Shown piece by piece: positions 27,930 to 37,444 of a stretch of DNA of 64,000 bases. The number at the start of each line of letters is the position of its first letter. Within the stretch, counting starts at the first letter, position 1. Source of the DNA: Pseudomaricurvus alcaniphilus. GTDB lineage: Bacteria; Pseudomonadota; Gammaproteobacteria; Pseudomonadales; Cellvibrionaceae. The notes beneath the pieces were generated by a model. The model was not told the origin of the DNA. It did no database searches and worked only from the letters and a program-made list of their open reading frames with translations. The DNA lies in contig NZ_JAAOIX010000011.1 in NCBI RefSeq assembly GCF_011440395.1, forward strand, positions 62,001 to 126,000, written 5' to 3'. Made by a program: the position numbers and the translations under genes.

Positions 27930-28158
27930 CCTAACTACCACCATAGCGAGTGCCCTAAAGCTGGCAATATGCCAGGCCTGGCTTCGGGGGATTGCTTTCA
28001 AGACCCTCGACAGCATGGATGCTGTCGTGGAGCCTCCATGGATGGAACCTCGGCGAGTCTTGAAAGCAAGCCCCCGCAGCCAGGCCGGGAAAAGAACTAA
28101 TACCCCAATGGCTACAAGTTATATACCTGCCATCGCCGATAACTGGCTTATGCATAGG
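27930..28158. repeat. dispersed hairpin element, full copy B (inverted)
   Basis: A reverse-orientation copy of the 9916-10160 element lies between the convergent rapA and rlmJ. Stem arms are 27975-28004 and 28057-28086 (28 of 30 match) with the nested hairpin at 28008-28027 (CGACAGCATGGATGCTGTCG). The end at 27930 keeps the terminal CCTAACTACCACC. The other end, near 28158, lacks the matching terminal repeat. The rest of the 302-bp gap is a purine-rich GGGCAAG/GGGACAAA stretch at 28155-28200. Confidence 0.85.
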
Positions 28159-28221
28159 AGCAAAGGGACAAAAGGGCAAGCGGGCAAGGGGCAAAGAAGT
28201 AATCAGAAAAACTGATGAAAC

Positions 28222-29061
28222 TCAGCCCTCACCACCACCAGTCAAACTAAAGTCCTGCTCGCTGCCATCCCCCAACAAGCGCTGCAACACCGGCAAACTG
28301 ACCCGCAGCTCATCCATTAAATGCCAAGGCGGATTTATCACAAACACCCCGCTGCCATACATACCACCGCTACTGGCCGCACCCACACACAACTCCGCAT
28401 TTAACCAGTGCCAATCCCTGCCCCGCAAACGCTTCAACATACGGCCGACCTCATCGCGCTGCAACAACGGATACCAAAGCAAATACACACCACTGGCAAA
28501 CTGCCGAACAGCACTCTCCAGTGCGGCCACTGCCGCCTGGTAATCCTGTTTCAACTCATAAGGCGGGTCGATCACCACCAGCGCACGTCGCTCATGGGGC
28601 GGCAGCGACTTCGGCAAGCGCTGAAAGCCATCCAGCTTCTCCGCACTGACACGACGATCGCCCCGCCCCCACTTCTGCAACTGCTCAAAATCAGCCGGAT
28701 GCAACTCGAACAACTGCAGCTTGTGTTTCGCCCCGAGCATCGCCCGGGCAATCGCCGGCGAGCCCGGGTAGCGCGTCAACTCACTGCCCGGGTTGAAACT
28801 GCGCACCGTATTCACATAACGGCTGAGCGGCTCCGGCAAGTCGGGCGCCTGCCAAAGGCGACTGATACCTGATTCAAACTCACTGTTTTGCCTGGCATAA
28901 CCCTCTGCCAGATCGTACAAACCCGGGCCCGCGTGAGTGTCGATATAGCGCAGCGGCTTGTCGGCCTTCTTGCGCAAATAGTCGAGAATCAGCACCTCGG
29001 CCAGGTGCTTTAACACATCGGCGTGATTGCCGGCGTGGTAGGCGTGACGATAGCTCAACAT
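28222..29061 (-). CDS. rlmJ: 23S rRNA (adenine-2030-N6) methyltransferase
   Basis: It methylates A2030 of 23S rRNA. It is 279 residues from the ATG at 29061 with GGGAG 10 nt upstream; a TTG two codons earlier is less well spaced. Characteristic features are the N-terminal LSYRHAYHAGNHADVLKH and the catalytic DPPYE motif in ALVVIDPPYELK. It is convergent with rapA across the repeat element. Confidence 0.95.
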   Translation of the reverse strand: MLSYRHAYHAGNHADVLKHLAEVLILDYLRKKADKPLRYIDTHAGPGLYDLAEGYARQNSEFESGISRLWQAPDLPEPLSRYVNTVRSFNPGSELTRYPGSPAIARAMLGAKHKLQLFELHPADFEQLQKWGRGDRRVSAEKLDGFQRLPKSLPPHERRALVVIDPPYELKQDYQAAVAALESAVRQFASGVYLLWYPLLQRDEVGRMLKRLRGRDWHWLNAELCVGAASSGGMYGSGVFVINPPWHLMDELRVSLPVLQRLLGDGSEQDFSLTGGGEG

Positions 29062-29190
29062 GGACAACGCGCTCCCAACTTATGATGAATCCTTAACATC
29101 TGCAACCCAGGCGGGAACCCTGCTACAGGCTGTTACTTGCCACTAATTACCAGCTGCACCGTAGCCTGCGAGATTTAAATGCCAGCGATG

Positions 29191-30105
29191 CTAAATGGCG
29201 TCTGCTTTGGTGTTGCCAAAATAGCCCAGCAGCTGCGGAATAAACTGCTCCAGGGTACCTGTCATCAGGGCAAAGTCCGCATCAAACTGCGCGGCCTTGT
29301 CGCCGTTGGCACTGTCCTGGGCTTCGCTCACCAACTGTTCGCCAAACTTCAGGCGCTTGACCGCCAGGTCGTCCGCCAATACCAGCTGCAAACAATCGTT
29401 CCAGTGCAGCGCCAGCTTCATGACCTGCTTGCCCGCCTGCAGGTGCGGATCGATCTCCTCGGCCAGCAACTCCTGCTTCTTGCAGCGCACAATGCTGCCG
29501 TCCTCGCGCGGCTCTCGCAGCTCGCACTCGTCCCCCAGCAACAGATTCTCGGGCAGCGGCTCGCCGCGCAGCCAGGAGGTCATCACCACCGAAGGCGACT
29601 CCGTCACCTGAACGGGCACCACTGGCAGGCTGCCGAGACTGTCGCGCAGCAACTTCATCCACTCCTCGGCCTTGGTGTAGGAACTGCTGTCGATACAGAG
29701 CCAGCCATTCTGCACATCGATATAACCATAGGTGCGATTCGAGCGAGTAAACGCCTGGGGCAGGCAATCAAAGATAACTTCTTCTTTCAGGGTTTCTTTT
29801 TCCTTGCGCGACACCGGCCGGTCTTCCTGGGCCTGAATCAGCTTGACCTTGTCATCCAGCTTTTCCCGAATGACTGCGGCCGGCAGCACTTTCTCCTCCC
29901 GCCGGGCACACAGCAGGATGCGCCCCTGGGCGCTGAACTGCAACTCGTCACTGAGCTCGCCCATGGGTGACACCCAGCCATATTTGCTGGTGTCGTGGCT
30001 GCGACAGGGTGAAAAAGCGAACTTTTCCAACCGCTGGTTCAATTCTTCTGTGGAGTGATCAAAGGGACTGGTAAAACGATAGAGCAGGAGATTTTTAAAC
30101 CACAT
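29191..30105 (-). CDS. rdgC: recombination-associated protein RdgC
   Basis: A ring-shaped dsDNA-binding protein that limits RecA function. It is 304 residues from the ATG at 30105 (MWFKNLLLYRF), the invariant start of the family. GWVSPMG, CLPQAFTRSNRT and LGYFGNTKA are recognisable family segments. It is a single gene on the minus strand; its upstream neighbour, the ferredoxin reductase, is 121 bp away. Confidence 0.95.
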   Translation of the reverse strand: MWFKNLLLYRFTSPFDHSTEELNQRLEKFAFSPCRSHDTSKYGWVSPMGELSDELQFSAQGRILLCARREEKVLPAAVIREKLDDKVKLIQAQEDRPVSRKEKETLKEEVIFDCLPQAFTRSNRTYGYIDVQNGWLCIDSSSYTKAEEWMKLLRDSLGSLPVVPVQVTESPSVVMTSWLRGEPLPENLLLGDECELREPREDGSIVRCKKQELLAEEIDPHLQAGKQVMKLALHWNDCLQLVLADDLAVKRLKFGEQLVSEAQDSANGDKAAQFDADFALMTGTLEQFIPQLLGYFGNTKADAI

Positions 30106-30226
30106 GAAGATCTGTTGCCTTTGCTGTGAAAAAGGGCGGGCATTATGGTGCAAATGGGCAGCGACGACAAATCAATTAGCCGCCATAGCCGAACAAGCCG
30201 TCAGCCAAACCGGCGACAAGCCGGGC

Positions 30227-31186
30227 TTATGGCTCATGACCGGTGACAAACGGATCGGTGACTATGTCGGCGCGATTGGCGCCGGCAAGGAAACAGCGCT
30301 TGTGCAACGCCTCTACCACCTGCGGCGTGCCACAGAGGTACACTTTAGAGCCGCGCAAAGCCGGGTGGCGGCGGGCGATCAAATCCGCGGCATCGCCCAC
30401 CAGCGCGGTAGCATCGGCGCCGCGCTGGATAACCGGGTAATAATTCAGCTGCGGGTATTGTTGCGCCAGCTGCGCCAGTTCGGCGCGCAAATACAAATCC
30501 TCCGCCTGCTCGGCGACCGCATACAGGTCAATAGCCGCGCGGTGACCGCGGGCCAGCGCTTCCTGCACTATGCCATAGACCGGCGCCAGGCCGGTGCTGG
30601 CTGCAACCAGCAACAACGGCTTTTGCGCGTCCTGGATGTCGTAGGTACAGTTTCCATCGGGCGGACTGAGGGCAACGGTTGCACCAACCTGGAGTTGCTC
30701 ATGGCACCAGCGGCTCAACTGCCCATGGCGGTGCAGCAGGATATGTAACACCAGGCAGCCATCGCGCAGTGAGTGGCTGGCGATGGAATAAGGACGGCCG
30801 AGCAATGTGTTTTTCCACAGCAGAACATTCTGGCCGGGCTGCCAGCGCACAGCGGCTTGCAGGGTCAACTCCAGCACCGTCTGGTTGAGCATCCTCTTGT
30901 TCTGCACCACCGCTTGCAACAGCGAGTCCCTGGCGGGCAGGGACACACTGAGGGATTCCCGCGGGTAGCAGCTGCAGGCCAGGAAGTATCCCTGTTGACA
31001 CTGGCTTTCGTTCAGGCCCTGCTGGGCGGCGGCGGGCACAGCCCCCCCGGTTTGCATCAGGCAGGCGTGGCACAAGCCCTTGCGGCAACTGTTGGGAATC
31101 TTGTGGCCGCCGCGCTCCAATGCCTCCAGCACGCTTTCATTTGGCTGCAATTGCAGCCGGGCTTGTTGGTACTCCACTTCAATCAC
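30227..31186 (-). CDS. ferredoxin-fused NAD(P)H flavin oxidoreductase
   Basis: This is a 319-residue electron-transfer protein. Residues 1-90 form a plant-type 2Fe-2S ferredoxin domain, with Cys34, Cys39 and Cys42 in CRKGLCHAC and a fourth cysteine at 71 or 73. The remaining part is a ferredoxin-NADP reductase module: RPYSIAS for FAD, AASTGLAP for the nucleotide and a C-terminal VYLCGTPQVV. This architecture serves ring-hydroxylating oxygenases and CDP-deoxyglucoseen reductases. No such partner gene is adjacent; MiaE downstream in the opposite order is a diiron enzyme that needs electrons, but a link is only a guess. The start is GTG at 31186 with GGGAG upstream. Confidence 0.85.
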   Translation of the reverse strand: MIEVEYQQARLQLQPNESVLEALERGGHKIPNSCRKGLCHACLMQTGGAVPAAAQQGLNESQCQQGYFLACSCYPRESLSVSLPARDSLLQAVVQNKRMLNQTVLELTLQAAVRWQPGQNVLLWKNTLLGRPYSIASHSLRDGCLVLHILLHRHGQLSRWCHEQLQVGATVALSPPDGNCTYDIQDAQKPLLLVAASTGLAPVYGIVQEALARGHRAAIDLYAVAEQAEDLYLRAELAQLAQQYPQLNYYPVIQRGADATALVGDAADLIARRHPALRGSKVYLCGTPQVVEALHKRCFLAGANRADIVTDPFVTGHEP

Positions 31187-31249
31187 ACTTGCTCCCTCTT
31201 TTTCGTCCCGCTGACCATTGCGGAGCAGCTATCCGGCACAGTGCCGGTT

Positions 31250-31879
31250 TCAACCGGCCTGCGGGTACTCCGGCTCTGCCACCGGCACCCCGGAGTGAAA
31301 CCGAAACAGCCGGTCCGGGCTGCGGATGGCCTCAGCTTCCTTCAGCAAAAAGAATTCCACCCGGGCGCTGATGTCCTTCTCGGCGTAGCGGCGAGCGAGA
31401 TCAAGGTAATCCTGGAAGTGGCGGGCCTCCGATTTCAGCAGCGACAGGTAAAATTTATTCAGTTCGCTGTCGAGGTGTGGCGCCAGCCGATCAAACCGCT
31501 CGCAGGAGCGCGCCTCAATGATCGAGCCCACAATCAGGGTATCCACCAGGTTTTCCTGCTGGGGCTTGCGAATATGCCGGGCCAGGGTCGCGGCGTAGCG
31601 GCTGGCCCGGATCGGGCGGTAGCCAATGCCGCGCTTTTTCAGGATTTTCAGCACTTGCTCAAAGTGCACCAGTTCTTCCCGCGCCAAGCGGCTCATTTTG
31701 TTGAGCAGATCGATTTTGGTGGGGTTTTTCGCCATCAGGGTCATGGCTGACTGGGCCGCCTTCATCTCGTTGGCGGCGTGATCCAACAGGATCAACTCCA
31801 ACTGATCCAGCGCTCGCTCCAGCCACTCGGCGGGAGTGCGGCACTTCAGGAATTCTACTACAGGGGCGATATCGGTCAT
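31250..31879 (-). CDS. miaE: tRNA-(ms2io6A)37 hydroxylase
   Basis: A diiron monooxygenase that hydroxylates 2-methylthio-N6-isopentenyl-adenosine at tRNA position 37. It is 209 residues from the ATG at 31879 (MTDIAPVVEFLKCRTPAEWL). The ferritin-like helices give repeated Glu/His ligands: DHAANEMKAAQSAM, REELVHFEQVL, IEARSCERF and SEARHFQDYL. The upstream extension of this frame overlaps the neighbouring gene and is low-complexity, so it was rejected. It is downstream of the DUF1289 gene after 22 nt. Confidence 0.92.
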   Translation of the reverse strand: MTDIAPVVEFLKCRTPAEWLERALDQLELILLDHAANEMKAAQSAMTLMAKNPTKIDLLNKMSRLAREELVHFEQVLKILKKRGIGYRPIRASRYAATLARHIRKPQQENLVDTLIVGSIIEARSCERFDRLAPHLDSELNKFYLSLLKSEARHFQDYLDLARRYAEKDISARVEFFLLKEAEAIRSPDRLFRFHSGVPVAEPEYPQAG

Positions 31880-31901
31880 GGTCACTGGCCAACTGGATCT
31901 G

Positions 31902-32348
31902 TCAGGCGGGTTGGGAAAAATAGCGTTCGTAATAGGCACAGGAGAGCGTGTAGTAATCCTGCTCAATGGCTTGCTTGATGGCGACCAGCGTCTCGTCCTG
32001 CCAGTCCGGCTGGCGCACCACGCCGTAGACCGAGAGATCGTCGATCTGGCTGGCGCCGGCCCGCAACAGGTCAAATAGCCAGCAGTAGGCGCCCTGCTCC
32101 GGGTTGAAACGCAGTTGCTGATGCTTGATGGCCGCCAGCAGCTTGGCCTCGTCGACAATCTGCAGCTTGTTGCTCACCACCTGGGTCAAGAAACCCTCCA
32201 AACGCCGGGCGATCAGATAGCGCTCATCGTTGCTGTAGGCGTTCCAGTACATCACTTCGTGGACAAAGCGCTTACAGCCGCGACAGACGTGATCCCCGAG
32301 ACCGGTGGAACAGACTCCTACACAAGGGGTTTTAACGGGCTTGAACAT
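31902..32348 (-). CDS. DUF1289 domain protein
   Basis: This is a 148-residue protein from the ATG at 32348. The N-terminal DUF1289 region has PCVGVCSTGLGDHVCRGCKR, a four-cysteine pattern that could bind metal. The remaining 100 residues, rich in aromatic residues, are not recognised. It is upstream of miaE with a 22-nt gap and probably in the same transcript, which hints at RNA modification or metal handling but proves nothing. Confidence 0.8.
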   Translation of the reverse strand: MFKPVKTPCVGVCSTGLGDHVCRGCKRFVHEVMYWNAYSNDERYLIARRLEGFLTQVVSNKLQIVDEAKLLAAIKHQQLRFNPEQGAYCWLFDLLRAGASQIDDLSVYGVVRQPDWQDETLVAIKQAIEQDYYTLSCAYYERYFSQPA

Positions 32349-32527
32349 GACCACCTGTAACTTGGCAAACAGTAAACAAAGACAACGGCTCGGCGAGCAG
32401 CCAGGTATTATACGGCAATAGTCCGGCGACCGGGGCATTGTGCACCAATAAACACCGCAGGCAAGACTGCAGGCGGGAAAATCCCGCGCCGCCGGCAGAT
32501 TTTCTGCATAAGCTCCACTTTTCTGCT

Positions 32528-32556
32528 TTAAGAACATTATTCACCGCGCCTATAAT
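32528..32556 (+). promoter_or_regulatory. sigma-70 type promoter of acnB
   Basis: TTAAGA (32528-32533), a 17-nt spacer and a perfect TATAAT (32551-32556) lie on the plus strand. Transcription starting near 32563 gives a leader of roughly 195 nt before acnB. This divergent region (32349-32757) also holds the upstream region of the DUF1289 gene. Confidence 0.6.
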
Positions 32557-32605
32557 GGCTATTAGTTGGGGCCAGTCGCGCCGCCTTAACTAACCCGGGG
32601 GGATC

Positions 32606-32638
32606 ATGTATACTTTTGCCCCCGTTCCAGGTGATTAA
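32606..32638 (+). other. possible leader mini-ORF upstream of acnB
   Basis: ATG at 32606 opens a 10-codon frame (MYTFAPVPGD) ending at TAA 32636-32638, behind a strong GGGGGG ribosome-binding site. That G-run could pair with CCCCC inside the mini-ORF. A separate stem, ACCGATG (32678-32684) with CATCGGT (32690-32696), follows. This could be a translation-linked leader; coding is not proven. Confidence 0.35.
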
Positions 32639-32757
32639 TCGGTGCAACTCCGCCGAACCAATCAACCGCAAGAACCAACCGATGTGGGTCATCGGTAGTC
32701 TTACCTTCCAGAGATCCTGGGGCAGTAAGTATTTATCACTAACTAGAGGAACTAACC

Positions 32758-35382
32758 GTGCTAGAAGCCTATCGTAAACACGTGGAGGAGCGTGCCGCTC
32801 AGGGAATACCGCCAAAACCCCTGACCGCTGAACAAGTTGCAGGCCTGATTGAGCTGCTGAAAAACCCTCCGGCGGGAGAAGAAGAAACTGTCCTCGACCT
32901 GATCACCAATCGCGTTCCCCCCGGCGTTGACGAAGCCGCCTATGTAAAAGCCGGATTTCTCTCCGCAATCATCAGCGGTGAAGCCACCTCTCCGTTAATC
33001 GATAAGCAAGCAGCCATCAAATTACTCGGCAATATGCACGGCGGGTACAACATCGTTACTCTGGTGGATGCACTGGACAATAATGAGCTGGCAGCACTGG
33101 CGGCGGAAGAGCTGAAACACACCCTGCTGATGTTCGACGCCTTCCACGATGTGGAAGAGAAAGCCAAGGGCGGCAATGAGCACGCCAAGGGCGTGATGCA
33201 ATCCTGGGCCGATGCCGAGTGGTTTACCAATCGCGACAAGGTAGCCGAAAGCATCAAGATGTCCGTCTTCAAGGTCACTGGTGAAATCAACACCGACGAT
33301 CTGTCCCCCGCTCCGGATGCCTGGAGCCGCCCCGATATTCCGCTGCACGCACTGGCCGCATTTAAAATGACCCGCGACGGGCTGACTCCCGAAGAGCACG
33401 GCGTTACCGGCCCGATGAAGCAAATCGAAGCGGTCAAAGCCAAGGGGTTGCCCGTGGCCTTTGTCGGCGATGTGGTAGGCACCGGCTCTTCCCGTAAGTC
33501 CGCTACCAACTCGGTACTCTGGTTCTTCGGCGAAGATATGCCCGGCGTACCCAACAAGCGCAGTGGCGGTGTCTGTATCGGCAGCAAGGTCGCGCCGATT
33601 TTTTACAACACCATGGAAGATGCCGGCGCGCTGGTGTTTGAAGCTCCAGTCGACAACCTCAATATGGGCGACGTGATCGAGATTCGTCCCTATGAAGGCA
33701 AGATCCTCAATGAAGCCGGTGAGACCATCAGCGAATTCGAACTGAAATCCGACGTGCTGCTCGATGAAGTTCAAGCCGGTGGCCGCATCAACCTGATTAT
33801 TGGCCGCGGCCTCACCAGCAAGGCGCGTGAGTCACTGGGCCTGCCGCCCAGCACCCTGTTCCGCATGCCGGTCGCTCCTGCCGATACCGGCAAGGGTTAT
33901 ACCCTGGCACAAAAAATGGTCGGTCGCGCCTGTGGCCTGACCGACGGCAAAGGCATTCGCCCTGGCACCTATTGCGAGCCCAAGATGACCACCGTTGGCT
34001 CCCAGGACACCACCGGGCCGATGACTCGCGACGAACTGAAAGACCTGGCTTGCCTCGGCTTCTCCGCCGACCTGACCATGCAGTCTTTCTGCCACACCGC
34101 CGCCTACCCCAAGCCGGTTGACATTGACACCCAGCACACCCTGCCGGACTTTATCATGACCCGCGGCGGCGTTTCCCTGCGTCCCGGCGACGGCATCATC
34201 CACTCCTGGCTGAACCGTATGCTGCTGCCTGACACTGTCGGCACCGGCGGCGACTCCCACACCCGCTTCCCGATCGGTATCTCCTTCCCGGCCGGCTCCG
34301 GCCTGGTGGCGTTTGCCGCAGCCACTGGTGTAACCCCGCTGGATATGCCCGAGTCTGTTCTGGTGCGCTTCAAGGGCAAGATGCAGCCTGGCATTACCCT
34401 GCGCGACCTGGTGCACGCCATCCCTTACTACGGCATCAAGCAAGGTCTGCTGACTGTTGAGAAGAAGGGCAAGAAGAACATCTTCTCCGGCCGCATCCTG
34501 GAAATTGAAGGCCTGGATCACCTCACCGCCGAGCAGGCCTTTGAGTTATCCGACGCTTCCGCCGAGCGCTCCGCCGCTGGCTGTACCATCAAGCTGTCCG
34601 AAGACTCTGTGGCCGAGTACCTGCGTTCCAACGTGGTGCTGCTGCGCTCCATGATCGCAGACGGCTACGGTGACGCCCGCACCCTGGAGCGTCGTGCCCA
34701 GAAGATGGAAGAGTGGCTGGCAAACCCAAGCCTGATGCAGGCCGACCCGGACGCCGAGTACGCCGCGGTCATTGAAATTGACCTGGCTGACGTCAAGGAA
34801 CCAGTGGTCTGCTGCCCGAACGACCCGGACGATGCCAGGTTGCTGTCCGAGGTTGCCGGTGACAAGGTGGACGAGGTGTTTATTGGCTCCTGTATGACCA
34901 ACATCGGTCACTTCCGCGCCGCCGGTAAATTGCTGGATGCCTTTAAAGGCAGCATCAACACCCGCCTGTGGCTTTCTCCGCCGACCAAGATGGACGAGCA
35001 CGTGTTGATGGAAGAAGGTTACTACAATATCTTCGGCCGCGCCGGTGCCCGCATGGAAATGCCCGGCTGCTCCCTGTGCATGGGTAACCAGGCGCGAGTT
35101 GCACCCAACAGCACCGTGCTCTCCACCTCCACTCGCAACTTCCCTAACCGCCTCGGTGATGGTGCCAACGTGTACCTGACCTCAGCGGAACTGGCTGCAG
35201 TGGGCGCCATCCTCGGCAAGCTGCCAACCCCGGCAGAGTATATGGAATTCGCCAACAAGCTGGACTCCATGTCCAGTGAAATTTATCGATACCTGAACTT
35301 CGATCAAATCGCCGAATTCCAGGCCAAGCACGACCAGGGCAAGAAAATCGCCGCGGTCGAGATTCAGGACGTTGCTGTCTAG
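32758..35382 (+). CDS. acnB: aconitate hydratase B
   Basis: The main TCA-cycle aconitase, interconverting citrate and isocitrate with a 4Fe-4S cluster; some also dehydrate 2-methylisocitrate. It is 874 residues, starting with GTG at 32758 behind AGAGGAA. The N-terminal HEAT-like domain precedes the swivel domain, which is the hallmark of AcnB. Cluster cysteines lie in [13 protein letters not shown] and [10 protein letters not shown], and GGDSHTRFP is in the catalytic core. It is a single gene with its own promoter, long leader and terminator. Confidence 0.97.
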   Translation: MLEAYRKHVEERAAQGIPPKPLTAEQVAGLIELLKNPPAGEEETVLDLITNRVPPGVDEAAYVKAGFLSAIISGEATSPLIDKQAAIKLLGNMHGGYNIVTLVDALDNNELAALAAEELKHTLLMFDAFHDVEEKAKGGNEHAKGVMQSWADAEWFTNRDKVAESIKMSVFKVTGEINTDDLSPAPDAWSRPDIPLHALAAFKMTRDGLTPEEHGVTGPMKQIEAVKAKGLPVAFVGDVVGTGSSRKSATNSVLWFFGEDMPGVPNKRSGGVCIGSKVAPIFYNTMEDAGALVFEAPVDNLNMGDVIEIRPYEGKILNEAGETISEFELKSDVLLDEVQAGGRINLIIGRGLTSKARESLGLPPSTLFRMPVAPADTGKGYTLAQKMVGRACGLTDGKGIRPGTYCEPKMTTVGSQDTTGPMTRDELKDLACLGFSADLTMQSFCHTAAYPKPVDIDTQHTLPDFIMTRGGVSLRPGDGIIHSWLNRMLLPDTVGTGGDSHTRFPIGISFPAGSGLVAFAAATGVTPLDMPESVLVRFKGKMQPGITLRDLVHAIPYYGIKQGLLTVEKKGKKNIFSGRILEIEGLDHLTAEQAFELSDASAERSAAGCTIKLSEDSVAEYLRSNVVLLRSMIADGYGDARTLERRAQKMEEWLANPSLMQADPDAEYAAVIEIDLADVKEPVVCCPNDPDDARLLSEVAGDKVDEVFIGSCMTNIGHFRAAGKLLDAFKGSINTRLWLSPPTKMDEHVLMEEGYYNIFGRAGARMEMPGCSLCMGNQARVAPNSTVLSTSTRNFPNRLGDGANVYLTSAELAAVGAILGKLPTPAEYMEFANKLDSMSSEIYRYLNFDQIAEFQAKHDQGKKIAAVEIQDVAV

Positions 35383-35407
35383 CCCTTGCTCGACACGACA
35401 CTGAACA

Positions 35408-35436
35408 AAAAACCCCGCTTATAGCGGGGTTTTTTG
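35408..35436 (+). terminator. intrinsic terminator after acnB
   Basis: AACCCCGCT and AGCGGGGTT form a 9-bp stem around TAT (35411-35431), followed by TTTTTG. An A-run on the other side makes it potentially bidirectional, serving the convergent gene at 35559 as well. Confidence 0.94.
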
Positions 35437-35558
35437 TTTGTTTGGCTGTTAATGTTACCTTCTTGGCAAGGGGCCCAACTGGTCAACAGACTTGCATGTT
35501 TAACAGACGAGTCGGGTTCAACAGGCGTTATATAATGCCTGTTTAAGCAGAATATTTA

Positions 35559-35990
35559 TCAGGGCTGCTTGTGCACTTCGCTAAAGATTTCCTCGTCCAC
35601 CTCACGCAGACTGATCGCTTCCACAACGTTGGTTTCCGCCGACACATCGCAGCGCGCGTAGAGCCGCTTTTCAATTTTGCTGACCGCGCCAAACAACCCC
35701 ACCTCGGGCAGATAGGAGGCTTCGAAAAACATCTGGTTGGTATTGCTGATACGATCGTATTTCGCCGCCCTGTCATCGCTGACGACGTTTTGCACCTGGC
35801 CGCTAATGGTTTTTTTCAGCGCCGCTTCGCACAAGCTGTAGCCATCAAAAATATTGTAGCGTCTGGAAACACTGACGTCATGATACTCTTCTGAGTCGAA
35901 ACCGGTAAAACCAATTACGAAAAAGGTGACAACACTGGTGAGCGCTACAAGTGCGATGCCAGCGACGACTGCTACCCACGTTTTTTTCAT
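35559..35990 (-). CDS. uncharacterised membrane-anchored protein
   Basis: This is a 143-residue protein from the ATG at 35990, which follows AGGG. Residues 5-32 form a hydrophobic signal anchor (WVAVVAGIALVALTSVVTFF). The remaining roughly 110 residues would be periplasmic and contain two cysteines (SLCEAALKK and YARCDVS) that could pair. No family is recognised. Neighbours are the acnB terminator and a patatin gene 101 bp upstream, so it may be co-transcribed with the patatin gene. Confidence 0.65.
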   Translation of the reverse strand: MKKTWVAVVAGIALVALTSVVTFFVIGFTGFDSEEYHDVSVSRRYNIFDGYSLCEAALKKTISGQVQNVVSDDRAAKYDRISNTNQMFFEASYLPEVGLFGAVSKIEKRLYARCDVSAETNVVEAISLREVDEEIFSEVHKQP

Positions 35991-36091
35991 TGCCGGCCCT
36001 GCCCGCCTGGTAAATAAATTGCTATAAAGCCTAGCACCGGAGATCGGCAAACGCCACCGAGCCACGATGATTGACGCACAAATTGCCTTTC

Positions 36092-37234
36092 TTATACCTG
36101 GAAAAAATCCTGCAGCTTGCCCCTCTCCCACATGGCGTCCTGATAACCCAGTTCGATCAACTCATTGATAAACGGGGGCTCAAACATCAGGTAACTGGCA
36201 GTTGTCGCGCCCCCCATTTTTGCGGTACCGCCTGTGGCGCGCAAAAAGAAACGTACACTGCGCGGCATGTAGCGCACCTTGCGGCCGGCTATTTTATTGA
36301 GGGCTTTACTGGGAGAAATAATCAATGTATCGATGGGCCGCAGGGCGATATTTTCCGCCTGCAAGGTGGAATCGGGAATCACCCGCAGCAATTCATTGAT
36401 GCGCTCGATGTGTTCGAGATCCCCTTCGAGGCCGTCGATAAAGGCACTGCTAAACAGGTGGCCAAATACCTGGGCAATCGAGGGTGAATGGCGCTGGGGG
36501 ATAGAGGCCTTGGTCCACATCACCGGGTTGCGGTTAGCCGACACACCGATGACAAACAGGCGATCCGCCCCCATGTGCAACGCCGGGCTGAGCGGCGCCA
36601 ACTGGCGCAGAGCGCCGTCACCGTAGTGATCCGTCTTGATCTTGACCGCAGGAAACAACCCGGGAATGGCAGCCGACGCCATCAGGTGAGTAAAGTCCAG
36701 TTTGGTCGGCACGCCGATGCGGCGGTAGCGCCGCCAGGGCTGGACCGAACTATGGCCCTGGTAAAAGCTCACCGACTCACCAGTTGAGTAGTTCATGGCG
36801 GTCACACAAACGGCTTTCAGGTCACCATTGTTGACCCCCTCATCGAGCCTCGCAAAATTGATGCGCCGATAGAGGAATTCCCGCAGCGGCTGGTTGTCCA
36901 GCAGGGCTATCGAGTTGCGGCTGGCGACCCCTTCGTGAAACAGCGAGCGGATCAGGCGAAAGCCCCCGGCCAACACATCCGTCCAGCCGGTCTTATAGAC
37001 CCGTGCGGTGGTCAATTCACGCCATATATTCTGCAAGTCGGCCACGGCTTCGTAGTAGTGACCCGTGTGGGTCGCCAGCGCCAGGGCATTGATGGCACCG
37101 GCCGATGTGCCGCAGATAATCGGGAACGGGTTGTGGGTGGAAGATGGCAACACTTCATTGAGTGCGGTCAACACGCCAACCTGGTAGGCGGCCCGGGCAC
37201 CGCCACCGGACAGGATTAGGGCATTGGTTGCCAT
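36092..37234 (-). CDS. patatin-like phospholipase
   Basis: A predicted Ser-Asp dyad lipid hydrolase of 380 residues, starting at the ATG at 37234. The oxyanion loop GGGARAAYQVG is at residues 10-20, the nucleophile is Ser44 in GTSAG, and the aspartate is in the GDGA motif (HYGDGALRQL). No signal peptide is seen, so it is cytoplasmic or exported by another route. The roughly 130-residue C-terminal extension (FGHLFSSAFIDGLEGD onward) is found in the larger bacterial patatins. It is divergent from an SDR gene. Confidence 0.92.
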   Translation of the reverse strand: MATNALILSGGGARAAYQVGVLTALNEVLPSSTHNPFPIICGTSAGAINALALATHTGHYYEAVADLQNIWRELTTARVYKTGWTDVLAGGFRLIRSLFHEGVASRNSIALLDNQPLREFLYRRINFARLDEGVNNGDLKAVCVTAMNYSTGESVSFYQGHSSVQPWRRYRRIGVPTKLDFTHLMASAAIPGLFPAVKIKTDHYGDGALRQLAPLSPALHMGADRLFVIGVSANRNPVMWTKASIPQRHSPSIAQVFGHLFSSAFIDGLEGDLEHIERINELLRVIPDSTLQAENIALRPIDTLIISPSKALNKIAGRKVRYMPRSVRFFLRATGGTAKMGGATTASYLMFEPPFINELIELGYQDAMWERGKLQDFFQV

Positions 37235-37444
37235 AGAATAAGGGTCTCTGCTCTTTTGACAATTGCGGATAACACAATGTCGGATACTACATAACGGTTT
37301 ACACAATAACGGGTTAGAGCGACGCTGGCCAGTTGGCCCTGTGAGCACTCAACACACTGCTATTACTATTGTAGTACTTTACCCGCGAGCAGGAATCCAA
37401 TAAGGTCTGTGGCCACTGCGAATCCAACCACAGAGAGTGTTTTC

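Noticed and set aside
27955-28194. 79-codon minus-strand frame between rapA and rlmJ
   Set aside because: Same reason: it crosses copy B of the repeat.
30773-31750. 325-codon plus-strand frame
   Set aside because: It is antisense to the ferredoxin reductase and miaE, with no family resemblance.
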